A stretch of 64,000 nucleotides of DNA. Source: Microbacterium sp. 3J1 (GTDB lineage: Bacteria > Actinomycetota > Actinomycetes > Actinomycetales > Microbacteriaceae). This document shows, piece by piece, positions 25,481 to 34,495 of this stretch. A program made the position numbers and the translations under genes. The DNA is taken from the NCBI RefSeq assembly GCF_001049495.1, contig NZ_CDWI01000004.1, positions 124,001 through 188,000 of the forward strand. Reading direction: 5' to 3'. Each line of letters starts with the position of its first letter. The stretch's first letter is position 1. Below the pieces are notes generated by a model. The model saw only the letters and a program-made list of their open reading frames with translations. It searched no databases and was not told the origin of the DNA.

Positions 25481-26218
25481 ATGGCGACTCAGGGACGACG
25501 ACCGGCGCGCGCCGGCAGGGGCACTCCGGTGCGTCGGAACAAGGCGGCGCCCGCAGAGCGGTTCCCGCCGCCCAAGCCCGCGAAGAAGACGGCCAAGGTC
25601 GTCTTCGACGCGCCAGCAGCCGAGGCCGAGCTGCCGCGCACATTCCGACTAGGCGTGATGCCCGGCGCGACGCCCGGCAAGTGGATCGACGCGTGGAAGC
25701 AGCGGATGCCGCGCGTGCCGCTCGAGCTCGTGCCGATCGAGGTCGCCGATCAGCGCCGGGCTCTCGACGACGTCGACGCAGCACTGGTGCGCCTGCCCCT
25801 CGAGGACGATGCGCTGCACGTCATCCCGCTGTACGAGGAGACGCCGGTCGTGGTGACCTCGATCGAGTCGCATCTGCTCGCCGCCGATGAGCTCACCGTC
25901 GCCGATCTCGAGGGTGAGGTCGTGATCGGCCTCACCGATGACGCGCTCGGCGCCCCCGACCTGCCTGGCACGACTCCCGCCGCCTTCGGCGCGCTCTCGA
26001 CGGAGGAGGCCATCGCGACGGCCGCGTCCGGCGTGGGAATCGTCGTCGTGCCGATGTCGCTCGCGCGGGCGCACCATCGCAAGGACGCCGACCATCGGGT
26101 GCTCGTCGACGGGCCGACCTCGACGGTCGCGCTGGCCTGGCCTCGGGATCGCACCACGACCGACGTCGACACCTTCGTCGGCATCGTCCGCGGGCGCACG
26201 ACCAACTCGTCCCGATGA
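25481..26218 (+). CDS. LysR substrate-binding-domain protein without HTH
   Basis: 245 residues. The first about 45 are basic and Pro/Ala-rich (RRPARAGRGTPVRR). The rest (FRLGVMPGATPGKWIDAW ... VVVPMSLARAHH) is a periplasmic-binding-like effector domain of LysR-type regulators, but no N-terminal HTH is present. It may sense a ligand and act through another partner, or its basic tail may bind nucleic acid. Function unknown. Confidence 0.7.
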   Translation: MATQGRRPARAGRGTPVRRNKAAPAERFPPPKPAKKTAKVVFDAPAAEAELPRTFRLGVMPGATPGKWIDAWKQRMPRVPLELVPIEVADQRRALDDVDAALVRLPLEDDALHVIPLYEETPVVVTSIESHLLAADELTVADLEGEVVIGLTDDALGAPDLPGTTPAAFGALSTEEAIATAASGVGIVVVPMSLARAHHRKDADHRVLVDGPTSTVALAWPRDRTTTDVDTFVGIVRGRTTNSSR

Positions 26219-26261
26219 CGCTGTGAGGCCGACCGCGGCGTGGGGCCGCGCTCCCGCTCGT

Positions 26262-26267
26262 TAGAAT
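26262..26267 (+). promoter_or_regulatory. -10 hexamer TAGAAT
   Basis: Near-consensus TAGAAT ends 6 bases before GTG 26274. Confidence 0.55.
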
Positions 26268-26273
26268 CTCGAG

Positions 26274-27005
26274 GTGGTCTCGCTTCTCTACGTCTGCGTC
26301 CGCCCCGAGCTGGGGGCAGCGGATGCCGAGCACGCCTCGTTCCGTCGGGCGCTCGGCGTCGACGTCGTCGACCGCCTCGATCTGCTCACGGAGCGCCTGG
26401 ATCCGGCCCGTCTCGCCCGCTATCAGGGCGTCGTCGTCGGCGGCTCGCCCTTCAACGTCAGCGACGTACGCAAGTCATCCGAGCAGCTCAGGGTCGAGGC
26501 AGACCTCGAGCACATCGCGCGGAGCGCCATGGACGGCGAGATCGCCGCATTCTTCACGTGCTTCAGCATCGGGGTCGTCACGCGGATGCTGGGCGGCGAG
26601 GTGACCTCCGAGACCCCCGAGTCCGCGAGCGCCACGGTCATCGAGACGACGGAGGCGGGGGCATCCGACCCTGTCTTCGGCCCCAGCTCCCCCGCCCTCA
26701 CCGTCTTCACGGCGCACAAGGAGAGCGCTGCGGGCGTGCCCGATGGAGCGGTGCTGCTCGCGACGAACACCGCATGCCCTGTGCAGGCCTACCGTGTCGG
26801 AACCCACCTGTACGCCGCGCAGTTCCACCCGGAGCCGACCCCGCGCGACTTCGCCGACCGGATGACGTTCTACCGCTCGACCGGATACTTCGACCCCGAG
26901 GAGTTCGACCTCGTGCAGGGTCAGGTGCTCTCGGCCTCCGTCACCGAAGGCGCCGCGCTGCTGCGGCGTTTCGCGCAGACGTTCGCAGAGACCGCCGCCC
27001 GCTGA
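26274..27005 (+). CDS. class I glutamine amidotransferase-like protein
   Basis: 243 residues. FFTCFSIGVV carries a nucleophile Cys in a degenerate G-x-C-x-G context (F-x-C-F-S-I-G); AAQFHPEPTP supplies the His-Glu pair. VVGGSPFNVSD resembles the oxyanion segment of GuaA-type GATases. It is probably a stand-alone glutaminase-like hydrolase (GMP-synthase-related), with substrate unknown. Confidence 0.8.
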   Translation: MVSLLYVCVRPELGAADAEHASFRRALGVDVVDRLDLLTERLDPARLARYQGVVVGGSPFNVSDVRKSSEQLRVEADLEHIARSAMDGEIAAFFTCFSIGVVTRMLGGEVTSETPESASATVIETTEAGASDPVFGPSSPALTVFTAHKESAAGVPDGAVLLATNTACPVQAYRVGTHLYAAQFHPEPTPRDFADRMTFYRSTGYFDPEEFDLVQGQVLSASVTEGAALLRRFAQTFAETAAR

Positions 27006-27024
27006 CCTCCGCTGCGCGCTGACA

Positions 27025-27483
27025 TCAGCCGCGCAGGAGCGCGACGCGCTCCCGAAGGTATGCCTCCAGCGGCATCCATCCGCCAGCGGTGCTCCAGCGC
27101 ACGGACGGCACGCCGTCGATCGACGCCAGCGGCCCCGACGCTCCCCCGACGTCCACCGACGCGATGTCGATCACGGTCCAGCCGACGTGCGCGACCTCTC
27201 CCTCGGCGAATCCTCCGCGCAGCGCGAGCGCCCGACGCTCGGCCCGCTCTCTCGCGGACTCCGCCGTGTAGCCGCGCCGCCCCGGCTCCGCCGCCCGCAG
27301 CACCTCCGCCGTCGCCAGCACGTGGGTCTCGGTCAGCAGCAGCACGCCGAGGTGCCAGGCCTCGCCGATCCGCACGATGCGCTTCCCCCGCCAGCGCGAC
27401 TCGCGCTCCTCGCCGAGTCCCTCCTTCGGGAGTCCTGCGAGATCGCGCACCGCCACGGCGACCAGCTCGGATGCCGACGTCAC
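27025..27483 (-). CDS. conserved hypothetical protein
   Basis: 152 residues, not recognised. It is soluble and rich in R and E, with a GYTAESARERAERRALALRGG helix and VRWSTAGGWMPLEAYLRER at the C-terminus. GTG 27483 overlaps the antiporter stop by 4 bases (GTGA), so translation is coupled to it. Confidence 0.65.
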   Translation of the reverse strand: MTSASELVAVAVRDLAGLPKEGLGEERESRWRGKRIVRIGEAWHLGVLLLTETHVLATAEVLRAAEPGRRGYTAESARERAERRALALRGGFAEGEVAHVGWTVIDIASVDVGGASGPLASIDGVPSVRWSTAGGWMPLEAYLRERVALLRG

Positions 27484-28691
27484 AGCTCCCCCTGAGGCGC
27501 GTTCCGGACGTCGGGTGCGGTGAGGCGTGCACGGTCGCCGCGGACCACCATGCCGACCACCGGGAAGACGAGCACAGACAGCATCCCCGCTCCGACGAGC
27601 GCCGCCGCGACGCCGCTGTCGATCATGTCGTGGTCGACGCCGATCGCGGTCACGGCGACGATGATCGGCAGACCGGTGGCCGCCAGCAGAGCGAGCGCCG
27701 TCCGGTCCCTCGTGCTCGCGCCGGCCGGTGCCGAGAGCTGTGCGGCGGACCCGCGGATCACGAGCAGCGCCACGAGGAAGAGCGGGAGCATGAGCAGGGC
27801 GGTCTGCGAGGACAGCAGCGCGTCGAGGTCGAACGTGACGCCTGTGTAGAGGAAGAAGATCGGCACGAGGAGGCCGAATGCGATCGCCTCGATCTTGCTC
27901 TCCACGGCCTCGGCATCGTGCTGCGGTGCACGCGCCATGATGATGCGCCACACCGCACCGGCGACGAACGCGCCGAGGAGCATGTCCAGATCGAGCATCA
28001 CGCTGAGGCCGACGAGCGCGGCGATGAGCAGGAGCACGAAGCGCACCCCGAACTGGTCGGAGGTGTGCAGGGTGAGCCGGACGAACGCGTGCAGAGCGCC
28101 GTGCGGCATCCGGTGGGCGGCGAACACGGCCAGACCCGCGAGCACGACGAAGGCGAGCAGCACGGCTGCCGCGAGGGGCGTGGTGCGGGTGCTGAGGAAG
28201 ACGGAGATCGCGATGAGGGGCAGGAACTCGCCGGCGGCCCCGATCACCGTGATCGCCCGGCCGAACGGCGTGTCCATCTCGCGCGCATCCCGGAGGATCG
28301 GCATGAGCGTGCCGAGAGCGGTGGAGCTCAGGGCGATCCCGATGACGACCATGCCCTCGCCGGGAACCAGGAGGAACCCGATCCCGATGCCCAGCGCGGC
28401 GCTGAGCAGCCACCCGAGCGACGCGCGGGCCAGAGGGCGCCCCGAGATCGCCCGGAAGTCGATCTCGGACCCCGCCACGAAAAAGAGCATCGCCAGACCG
28501 AAGTCGCTGAGCTTGTCGAGGATGGCGGTCGGCTCGACCCATCCGAGCACCGCAGGACCGGCGAGGATGCCGAGCACGAGCTCGAACACGATGATGGGCA
28601 CCCGGACGACGGGTCGGATGCCGCGTGCGAGCAGAGGTGCGGCCACCGCGAGCAGCGGGATCAGCACCAGTCCCACGTCGCCCGCGTTCAC
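27480..28691 (-). CDS. cation:proton antiporter (CPA2 family)
   Basis: 403 residues with about 12-13 helices. The pattern FVAGSEIDFRAI (about residue 70) and IGIALSSTALGTLMPIL are hallmarks of Na+/H+ exchanger domain proteins of the KefB/GerN type. It lacks a C-terminal RCK/TrkA domain. GTG 28691 lies 6 bases after TACTCT, so the mRNA is probably leaderless. Confidence 0.88.
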   Translation of the reverse strand: MNAGDVGLVLIPLLAVAAPLLARGIRPVVRVPIIVFELVLGILAGPAVLGWVEPTAILDKLSDFGLAMLFFVAGSEIDFRAISGRPLARASLGWLLSAALGIGIGFLLVPGEGMVVIGIALSSTALGTLMPILRDAREMDTPFGRAITVIGAAGEFLPLIAISVFLSTRTTPLAAAVLLAFVVLAGLAVFAAHRMPHGALHAFVRLTLHTSDQFGVRFVLLLIAALVGLSVMLDLDMLLGAFVAGAVWRIIMARAPQHDAEAVESKIEAIAFGLLVPIFFLYTGVTFDLDALLSSQTALLMLPLFLVALLVIRGSAAQLSAPAGASTRDRTALALLAATGLPIIVAVTAIGVDHDMIDSGVAAALVGAGMLSVLVFPVVGMVVRGDRARLTAPDVRNAPQGEL

Positions 28692-28697
28692 GGTCCC

Positions 28698-28703
28698 AGA
28701 GTA
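28698..28703 (-). promoter_or_regulatory. -10 hexamer TACTCT of the antiporter
   Basis: On the minus strand it ends 6 bases before GTG 28691. Confidence 0.5.
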
Positions 28704-28776
28704 GCGACTCGTCGGCCGCGATTCGCCCGGTCGTCGCATCCACGGCAGAATCGATGCACACCCTCGAGGAGTCCCC

Positions 28777-29628
28777 ATGCCCCAGCCCGATACCGCCCGC
28801 CTGCTGATCGCCTGCGACGACCAGCCCGGCATCGTCGCCGCCGTCGCCGGCGTGCTCGCCGCGCACGGAGCGAACATCATCTCGCTCGACCAGCACTCGA
28901 CCGACTCCGAGGGCGGCCGGTTCTTCCAGCGCACCGTCATCCACCTGCCGGGCCTGTCCGCCGCGCGGACGGCCCTCGAGGCCGATCTGTCGGAGGTCGC
29001 GGAGCGCTTCGGCATGGAGTGGTCGCTGCACGACACCGCTCGGCGCAAGCGGGTCGCCATCTTCGTCTCGAAGTACGACCACTGCCTCATGGAGCTGCTG
29101 TGGCGCACGCAGCGGGGGCAGCTCGACATCGACATCTCGATGGTCGTCTCCAATCACCCCGACCTCGCCGAGTCGGTGCGCTCGTTCGGGGTGCCGTTCG
29201 TGCACATCCCCTCGGGAGACAAGCAGGCGATGGAGCAGCGTCAGCTCGAGCTGCTGCGCGGCAACGTCGACCTCGTGGTGCTCGCGCGGTACATGCAGAT
29301 CCTCACCGACGACTTCATCGTGGGTCTGGGCGCACCGGTCATCAACATCCATCACTCGTTCCTCCCGGCCTTCATCGGCGCGAACCCGTACGCGAGGGCC
29401 AAGGACCGCGGCGTGAAGCTCATCGGGGCGACCGCGCACTACGCGACCGCCGACCTCGACGAGGGGCCGATCATCGAGCAGGACGTCACGCGCGTCACGC
29501 ACTCGGAGTCGGCGGCCGAGCTGCAGAGCCGCGGCGCCGACGTGGAGCGCCTCGTGCTCGCGCGCGCGGTGCAGTGGCACGCCGAGGACCGCGTGATCGT
29601 GCACGGCCGCTCGACCGTCATCCTCTAG
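28777..29628 (+). CDS. purU: formyltetrahydrofolate deformylase
   Basis: 283 residues. An N-terminal ACT domain (LLIACDDQPGIVAAVAGVL) is followed by a formyltransferase-fold catalytic domain with INIHHSFLPAF (Asn/His) and DLDEGPIIEQDV (Asp). It hydrolyses 10-formyl-THF to formate and THF, balancing one-carbon pools. Length is typical (about 280). ATG 28777 follows GAGGAG. Confidence 0.95.
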   Translation: MPQPDTARLLIACDDQPGIVAAVAGVLAAHGANIISLDQHSTDSEGGRFFQRTVIHLPGLSAARTALEADLSEVAERFGMEWSLHDTARRKRVAIFVSKYDHCLMELLWRTQRGQLDIDISMVVSNHPDLAESVRSFGVPFVHIPSGDKQAMEQRQLELLRGNVDLVVLARYMQILTDDFIVGLGAPVINIHHSFLPAFIGANPYARAKDRGVKLIGATAHYATADLDEGPIIEQDVTRVTHSESAAELQSRGADVERLVLARAVQWHAEDRVIVHGRSTVIL

Positions 29629-29637
29629 ACGACGCGA

Positions 29638-30684
29638 TCAGCGGGGCTGCGGCACGCCCGCGAGCAGCTCCTCGAAGGCCTCGGTCGCGCTGCGGTGACG
29701 GGCGAGCGGTGCGCCCTGCCCCATCCACAGCGACTGCAGCTCACCGAGGTTCTGCTCGATCGCCGCGGTGCGGAACTGTCCGGTGAGCCAGTTCTGCATC
29801 GGGAAGGGCGCGATCGTCCCGCTGGCCTCGATCGCCCGCACGGCGCGGTTGCGCGCGCCCCGGGCCAGACGACCGCTCAGGGCACGGGTCAGCGCGGTGC
29901 CGTCGGCGGCCGTCGAGCGGATGGCATCGCGGTGCATGTCGGTGGTCGCCGATTCCGCGGTCGCGAGGAACGCCGTGCCCACCTGCACCCCGGCCGCGCC
30001 GAGCGCGAAGGCGGCCGCCACGCCGCGCCGGTCGGCGATGCCGCCCGCGGCGATGACGGGCACGTCGACGGCATCCACCACCTGCGGCACGAGAGCGAAC
30101 GTGCCGACCAGCGAGTCCTCCGCCGGCCGCAGGAACGACACCCGATGCCCGCCCGCCTCGAGACCCGTCGCGACGATCGCGTCGACTCCCGCCTCGGCCA
30201 GGGCAATGGCCTCGGCGACGGTCGTGGCGGTTCCCACGACACGGATGCCACGGCGACGCGCCTCGTCGACGACCTCGGGCGACGGCACGCCGAAGACGAC
30301 GCTGAGGACGGGAGGCGCCGCGTCCCAGATCGCGTCGAGCTGCTCGTCGAGCGGCGGCAGGTAGCGTTCGGGGCGCGCCGGCACGGGCACGCCGACCGCC
30401 TCGTAGAACGGCTGCAGGGCCTGAGCGAACACCGTGTGCTGCGGGTTCGGCAGGACCTCGTCGCCCCGAGGCAGCCAGATGTTCACGACGAACGGTCGCG
30501 GAGTCGCCGCGCGGAGGGATCCGATCGTCGCGCGGATGCGGTCGCCGTCGTAGCCGTAGAGGCCGTACCCTCCGAGGCCGCCCGCATCGCTCACCGCCGC
30601 GGTGAGCGCCACGGACGAGAGCCCGCCGAAGGGACCGAGGACGATCGGATGCTCGATGCCGAACAGCGCACGCAGGTCAGTCAT
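29638..30684 (-). CDS. nitronate monooxygenase-like FMN oxidoreductase
   Basis: 348 residues. TIM-barrel of the NPD/2-nitropropane dioxygenase family: IVLGPFGGLSSVALTAAVSDAGGLGGYG at the N-terminus, IVATGLEAGGHR (FMN phosphate) and VIAAGGIADRRGVAAAFALGAAGVQVGTAFL. It oxidises nitronates or acts as an NAD(P)H-dependent flavin reductase. The ATG lies 6 bases after TAGCCT. Confidence 0.88.
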   Translation of the reverse strand: MTDLRALFGIEHPIVLGPFGGLSSVALTAAVSDAGGLGGYGLYGYDGDRIRATIGSLRAATPRPFVVNIWLPRGDEVLPNPQHTVFAQALQPFYEAVGVPVPARPERYLPPLDEQLDAIWDAAPPVLSVVFGVPSPEVVDEARRRGIRVVGTATTVAEAIALAEAGVDAIVATGLEAGGHRVSFLRPAEDSLVGTFALVPQVVDAVDVPVIAAGGIADRRGVAAAFALGAAGVQVGTAFLATAESATTDMHRDAIRSTAADGTALTRALSGRLARGARNRAVRAIEASGTIAPFPMQNWLTGQFRTAAIEQNLGELQSLWMGQGAPLARHRSATEAFEELLAGVPQPR

Positions 30685-30690
30685 GTTTCG

Positions 30691-30696
30691 AGGCTA
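30691..30696 (-). promoter_or_regulatory. -10 hexamer TAGCCT of the nitronate monooxygenase gene
   Basis: On the minus strand it ends 6 bases before ATG 30684. Confidence 0.5.
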
Positions 30697-30782
30697 CGCC
30701 CGCGGGAAGGCTCGGGGGTCGGCCGGAATCCCGGATCCGGTGCTCAGTGCCCGGTGCTACGCTCGGCCCGAGGGAGGCGCGC

Positions 30783-31055
30783 ATGAGCGAGTGGTTCGGG
30801 CAGATGCTCGGCGTCGTCGCGGCCGCGCTCGGCGTGGTGGCCCTTCCGGACGCCGCCGCTCTCGGCGTCGCGATCGCCCTGGTGGCGCTGACCACCCTGA
30901 CGATCGCCCTCGCGTTGAGCCTCGTTCCGCCGAGCGCACGCTCCGCCCCGCATCCGCTGCGGGCGATCGACGTCTCGACCCTGCTCGCGCAGAGCGATCC
31001 TGACGCCGCCGGCCATCCGCGCCCTCGTGCGCCGGGAGTCGCCGTCTCCGCGTAG
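30783..31055 (+). CDS. small two-helix membrane protein, DUF6412-like
   Basis: 90 residues. Two hydrophobic helices (about 6-24 and 27-46) precede a polar tail ending SDPDAAGHPRPRAPG, which resembles the DUF6412 family often found just before yidC-like genes. ATG 30783 has GAGGGAGG 6 bases upstream. The YidC paralogue follows after 65 bases, so they probably form an operon and may work together in membrane insertion. Confidence 0.7.
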   Translation: MSEWFGQMLGVVAAALGVVALPDAAALGVAIALVALTTLTIALALSLVPPSARSAPHPLRAIDVSTLLAQSDPDAAGHPRPRAPGVAVSA

Positions 31056-31120
31056 TCCACCGTCTTCGGTACGGGATTGCGCGGCTTCGCCGACCCTTCC
31101 CGACACCACGAACGGACCCC

Positions 31121-31879
31121 ATGGACATCTTCGCCTTCCCTCCTCTCGCCGCCCTGCTCGACGCCGCCTACGGCGCCCTCATCGGGTTGGCCTCCCTCGT
31201 CGAGCCCTTCGCCGGGGCATCCGCCGCCGCGCTCGCGGTCGTGCTCGTCACCCTGCTCGTCCGCGCACTCCTGATCCCGGTGGGGGTGTCGCAGGCCAAG
31301 GCCGAGCAGACCAGGGCCCGCCTCGCGCCGCGCCTGCGCGAGCTGCAGCGGCGACACAAGAAGAACCCCGAGCGCCTGCAGAAGGAGATGCTCGAGCTCT
31401 ATCGCAGCGAGAACACGTCGCCCTTCGCGGGGATGCTGCCGGTGCTCGCGCAGGCGCCCGTCGTCGGCATCCTGTACACGCTGTTCATCCGCCCCGAGAT
31501 CGCCGGGCACCCGAACGAGCTGCTCACGAACGACCTGTTCGGCGCGCCGCTCGGCACGAGCCTCGTCTCCGCGGTGTTCGGCGGCACGGCGACGCCCGAG
31601 ACCCTGGTCGTCTTCGGGGCGCTGATCGCCGTCATGATCGCGGTGGCCGAGATCACCCGGCGCGTGTTCCGCCCCACGGCGGTGGACGACTCGCCGCTGA
31701 GCTCGCCGACCATGCTGCGGGTCGTCGGCGCGCTGCACTACCTGACGGCGGTGTTCGCCGCGTTCGTCCCGCTCGCCGCCGCCCTGTACCTCACGGTGAC
31801 CGTCGTCTGGACCCTCGTGCAGCGGGTGCTCCTGCGGCGCCGGTATCCGCTGCCGGAGCCGGCGATCGCCGCCCGGTGA
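31121..31879 (+). CDS. YidC/Oxa1-family membrane insertase
   Basis: 252 residues, about five helices. Motifs: LVRALLIPVGVSQAKAEQTRA, a charged cytoplasmic loop (LRELQRRHKKNPERLQKEM), then NTSPFAGMLPVLAQAPVVGIL. It is shorter than the main actinobacterial YidC (usually above 300) and stands apart from rpmH-rnpA, so it is probably a second, specialised paralogue. Confidence 0.85.
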   Translation: MDIFAFPPLAALLDAAYGALIGLASLVEPFAGASAAALAVVLVTLLVRALLIPVGVSQAKAEQTRARLAPRLRELQRRHKKNPERLQKEMLELYRSENTSPFAGMLPVLAQAPVVGILYTLFIRPEIAGHPNELLTNDLFGAPLGTSLVSAVFGGTATPETLVVFGALIAVMIAVAEITRRVFRPTAVDDSPLSSPTMLRVVGALHYLTAVFAAFVPLAAALYLTVTVVWTLVQRVLLRRRYPLPEPAIAAR

Positions 31880-31881
31880 GG

Positions 31882-31951
31882 CTGACCCGGCGGGTCTGAC
31901 CGCACGGGGCTGACCGCACGGGGCTGACCCCGCGGGTCCGACCGCACGGGG
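31882..31951. repeat. 14-bp tandem minisatellite, 5 copies
   Basis: Units at 31882, 31896, 31910, 31924 and 31938 follow CTGACC[C/G][C/G][A/G]CGGG[G/T]. Units 2 and 3 are identical. Junctions create hairpins such as GACCC-GGC-GGGTC. The array lies between convergent genes. Confidence 0.85.
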
Positions 31952-31969
31952 CCGGGACCGGGGTCGGGG

Positions 31970-32959
31970 TCAGTCGGGCAGCGGGAGGGGGCCGGTGAAC
32001 GGACCGGTCTCCTCCTCGACGTCGCGTCCGTCGTCAGCATCCGCGTCGGTGCGCTCCCGCTCCCCCTCTGGTGCCGTCGACGAGGCTGCCGCCTTCCGCC
32101 GCCGGCGCACTCCCAGGGTGGTCCCGACGCTGGCGGCGACGACGAGGGCGATCGCGACCATGCGCAGCGGGGTGGCGCTCTGCCCGAGGACCAGCCAGCC
32201 CGCGAGGGTCGCGAACGCCGGCTCGAGGCTGAGCAGCACGCCGAACACCCGCTGCGGCAGACGGCGCAGCGCGGCGAGCTCGAAGCTGTACGGGATGACC
32301 GATGAGAGAACGGCGGTGATCGCCGCGAAGACGAGCAGCTGGGGGTCTCCCGCGACCGTGACGGCGGCGGGCACACCCACGGGAATGAGGAGGACGGCGG
32401 CGACGAGGAGGCCCATCGCGAGTCCGCCGCTGCCGGGGATGAGCGCGCCGACCCGAGCGCTCATGCGGATGTACATCGCCCAGAACCCCGCCGCGATGAG
32501 GATGAACACGACGCCGAGGGGGTCCAGCGGCTCGGCGCCGATGAGTCCGTCCACGCCGAGGAGCACCATGCCGGCGAGAGCCACCGCCACCCACGCGGCA
32601 TCGGACACCCGGCGGGTGAGCACGGCGGCGAGGACGAGGAGCCCGAGGAACTCGATCGCGACGGCAGGCCCGAGCGGGATGCGGTCGATCGCCGCGTAGA
32701 AGAACCCGTTCATCGCCGCGAGCGAGACGCCGAAGAGCACCGCCGCGAGCCACTGGCTGCGCGTCCATCCTCGGGGACGGGGCCGCACGATCCCGACCAG
32801 CAGCAGCGCGGCGATCGCGACCCGCAGGGAGGTCACGCCCCAGGGCCCGAGGACCGGGAACAGCTGGGCGGCGACGGCCGCGCCGAAGGGCAGCGACAGG
32901 CAGGAGCCGACGACCAGTGCGACGCCCACGAGCGGACGGGAGGACGCGGACTGCTGCAC
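31970..32959 (-). CDS. EamA/RhtA-like drug/metabolite transporter
   Basis: 329 residues, ten predicted helices in two EamA repeats; SSVIPYSFELAALRRLPQRVFGVLLSLEPAFA near the second repeat is typical of threonine/homoserine exporter RhtA relatives. A 50-residue acidic tail is cytoplasmic. GTG 32959 lies 6 bases after TAGGCT. Convergent with yidC. Confidence 0.86.
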   Translation of the reverse strand: MQQSASSRPLVGVALVVGSCLSLPFGAAVAAQLFPVLGPWGVTSLRVAIAALLLVGIVRPRPRGWTRSQWLAAVLFGVSLAAMNGFFYAAIDRIPLGPAVAIEFLGLLVLAAVLTRRVSDAAWVAVALAGMVLLGVDGLIGAEPLDPLGVVFILIAAGFWAMYIRMSARVGALIPGSGGLAMGLLVAAVLLIPVGVPAAVTVAGDPQLLVFAAITAVLSSVIPYSFELAALRRLPQRVFGVLLSLEPAFATLAGWLVLGQSATPLRMVAIALVVAASVGTTLGVRRRRKAAASSTAPEGERERTDADADDGRDVEEETGPFTGPLPLPD

Positions 32960-32965
32960 CCGTCC

Positions 32966-32971
32966 AGCCTA
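32966..32971 (-). promoter_or_regulatory. -10 hexamer TAGGCT of the EamA gene
   Basis: On the minus strand it ends 6 bases before GTG 32959. Confidence 0.5.
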
Positions 32972-32998
32972 GGCCGCCGCGACGACGACCCGGACGGA

Positions 32999-33032
32999 GG
33001 CGCCGCCCGGGAGTGATCCCCCGGGCGGCGCC
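32999..33032 (-). terminator. terminator hairpin after the SDR gene
   Basis: 13-bp perfect stem GGCGCCGCCCGGG / CCCGGGCGGCGCC with an 8-base loop, 8 bases past the SDR stop. Confidence 0.7.
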
Positions 33033-33039
33033 GACGTTC

Positions 33040-33924
33040 TCAGAGGTGCTTGCCGCCCGTGACCGCGAGCACCGTGCCCGACGTGTACGACGACTCCGCC
33101 GATGCGAGGTAGACGTAGGCTCCGGCGAGTTCGGCGGGCTGACCGGCTCGTCCGAGCGGGGTGTCCTGTCCGAACGTCTGCACGCGCTCCGAGTCCCAGC
33201 CGGTCGCGGGGATCAGGGGCGTCCAGATGGGCCCGGGCGCCACGGCGTTGACGCGGATGCCGCGCTCCCCCGCCTCTTCGGCCAAGGCCGACACGAAGGC
33301 GACCTGAGCGGCCTTCGTCATCGCGTAGTCGATCAGGCCCGGCGAGGGCGAGGCCGACTGCACCGACGACGTGACGATGATGCTCGACCCCGGCTCGAGG
33401 TCGGGGTATGCGGCGCGGGCGGTGTACAGGAGCCCGAACAGGTTCGTCTCGAACACCCGTCGCATCTTCTCGGTCGAGAGGTTCTCGAAGCCGGCGATGT
33501 CGTGCTGGTACGCGGCGTTCAGCACCAGGACGTCGAGCCCGCCGAAGGCGTCGCGCGTCTGCGCCACGACGTCGGTGGCGAACGCCTCGTCCCTGACGTC
33601 GCCGGCGAGGCTCAAGCCCTGTCGGCCTTCCGCCCGTACGAGCGCGAGCGTGTCATCGGCATCCGCCTGCTCCTCGGGCATGTGCACGATGGCGACGTCC
33701 GCACCCTCGCGGGCGAAGGCGATCGCGACCGCTCGTCCGATGCCGGAGTCGCCGCCGGTGATCAGCGCCTTGCGGCCTTCGAGGCGGCCGTGTCCGACGT
33801 AGCTCTGCTCGCCGTGGTCCGGTTCGGGTGCCGTCTCGTCGGTCAGGCCGGGCTGGTCCTGCTCCTGAGCGGGGAACTCGTCGTCCTTGTGCTGGGTGCG
33901 GGGGTCAGGGGCGTTCTCGGCCAT
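33040..33924 (-). CDS. SDR family oxidoreductase, general-stress type
   Basis: 294 residues. A polar N-terminal extension of about 45 residues (PDPRTQHKDDEFPAQEQDQ) precedes the Rossmann core: TGGDSGIGRAVA, LVLNAAYQ (NNAA-like), the catalytic S in TSSVQS, and YAMTKAA with Tyr/Lys. This is the YdaD/YghA stress-SDR architecture. ATG 33924 is preceded by GAGGAG at 6 bases. Substrate unknown. Confidence 0.9.
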   Translation of the reverse strand: MAENAPDPRTQHKDDEFPAQEQDQPGLTDETAPEPDHGEQSYVGHGRLEGRKALITGGDSGIGRAVAIAFAREGADVAIVHMPEEQADADDTLALVRAEGRQGLSLAGDVRDEAFATDVVAQTRDAFGGLDVLVLNAAYQHDIAGFENLSTEKMRRVFETNLFGLLYTARAAYPDLEPGSSIIVTSSVQSASPSPGLIDYAMTKAAQVAFVSALAEEAGERGIRVNAVAPGPIWTPLIPATGWDSERVQTFGQDTPLGRAGQPAELAGAYVYLASAESSYTSGTVLAVTGGKHL

Positions 33925-34058
33925 GATGTCTCCTCGTCCTGGATCCGGGGTCGGTGATCCATCGAGACTCGCCGCCTCGTCGGACCCTCGGGAGGGGGTT
34001 GACAAGGAATGCCAGGGGCGACGATCGCACGAGACCCCTCTCGGGAGGGAGACAGCCC

Positions 34059-34406
34059 TCAGAGCTGCGGTGTGGCCGTCTCCGTGACTCCCGCAGCCGA
34101 TCCGGGCGTCTCCTGCGGCTCGGGCACGAGATACAGGCCGCTCGGGGCGTTGGCGGTGAAGGCGAGCGCCTCGATCCAGGCGCGGTTCACCGAGGGCTGG
34201 CGGCTGCCGAAGTACTTGAAGACCAGCGAGCTGCCCGGGTGGATCCACACCGTCGTGCGCCCGCCGCCGACGCTGGCGTCCTCGCGCCAGCTGAACGGGA
34301 AGGGCTCGGCGCGGCGCAGCTTCGCGGTGATCACGAGCTGCAGGTGCGTGAGAGCGCGATCCTCGATCTCGGACTTCACACTGCCCTCGTAGATGAACTT
34401 GCCCAT
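34059..34406 (-). CDS. DUF7882 family protein, paralogue A
   Basis: 115 residues. MGKFIYEGSVKSEIEDRAL opening, then KLRRAEPFPFSW and TTVWIHPGSSLVF. Soluble alpha/beta protein of unknown role; relatives are frequently mislabelled as ATP-dependent DNA ligase, but no nucleotidyltransferase motif is present. ATG 34406 has AGAGGAG upstream. The paralogue B gene is divergent, 89 bases away. Confidence 0.75.
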   Translation of the reverse strand: MGKFIYEGSVKSEIEDRALTHLQLVITAKLRRAEPFPFSWREDASVGGGRTTVWIHPGSSLVFKYFGSRQPSVNRAWIEALAFTANAPSGLYLVPEPQETPGSAAGVTETATPQL

Positions 34407-34482
34407 GCAGGCCTCTCCTCTGATGTTCGTTCGGTCGCGCACGCCACCCCGACAACGACTGTCGGCGCCTCCCCTATGGGCG

Positions 34483-34488
34483 TAGCGT
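34483..34488 (+). promoter_or_regulatory. -10 hexamer TAGCGT of DUF7882 paralogue B
   Basis: TAGCGT ends 7 bases before ATG 34496. Confidence 0.4.
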
Positions 34489-34495
34489 CGATCCT

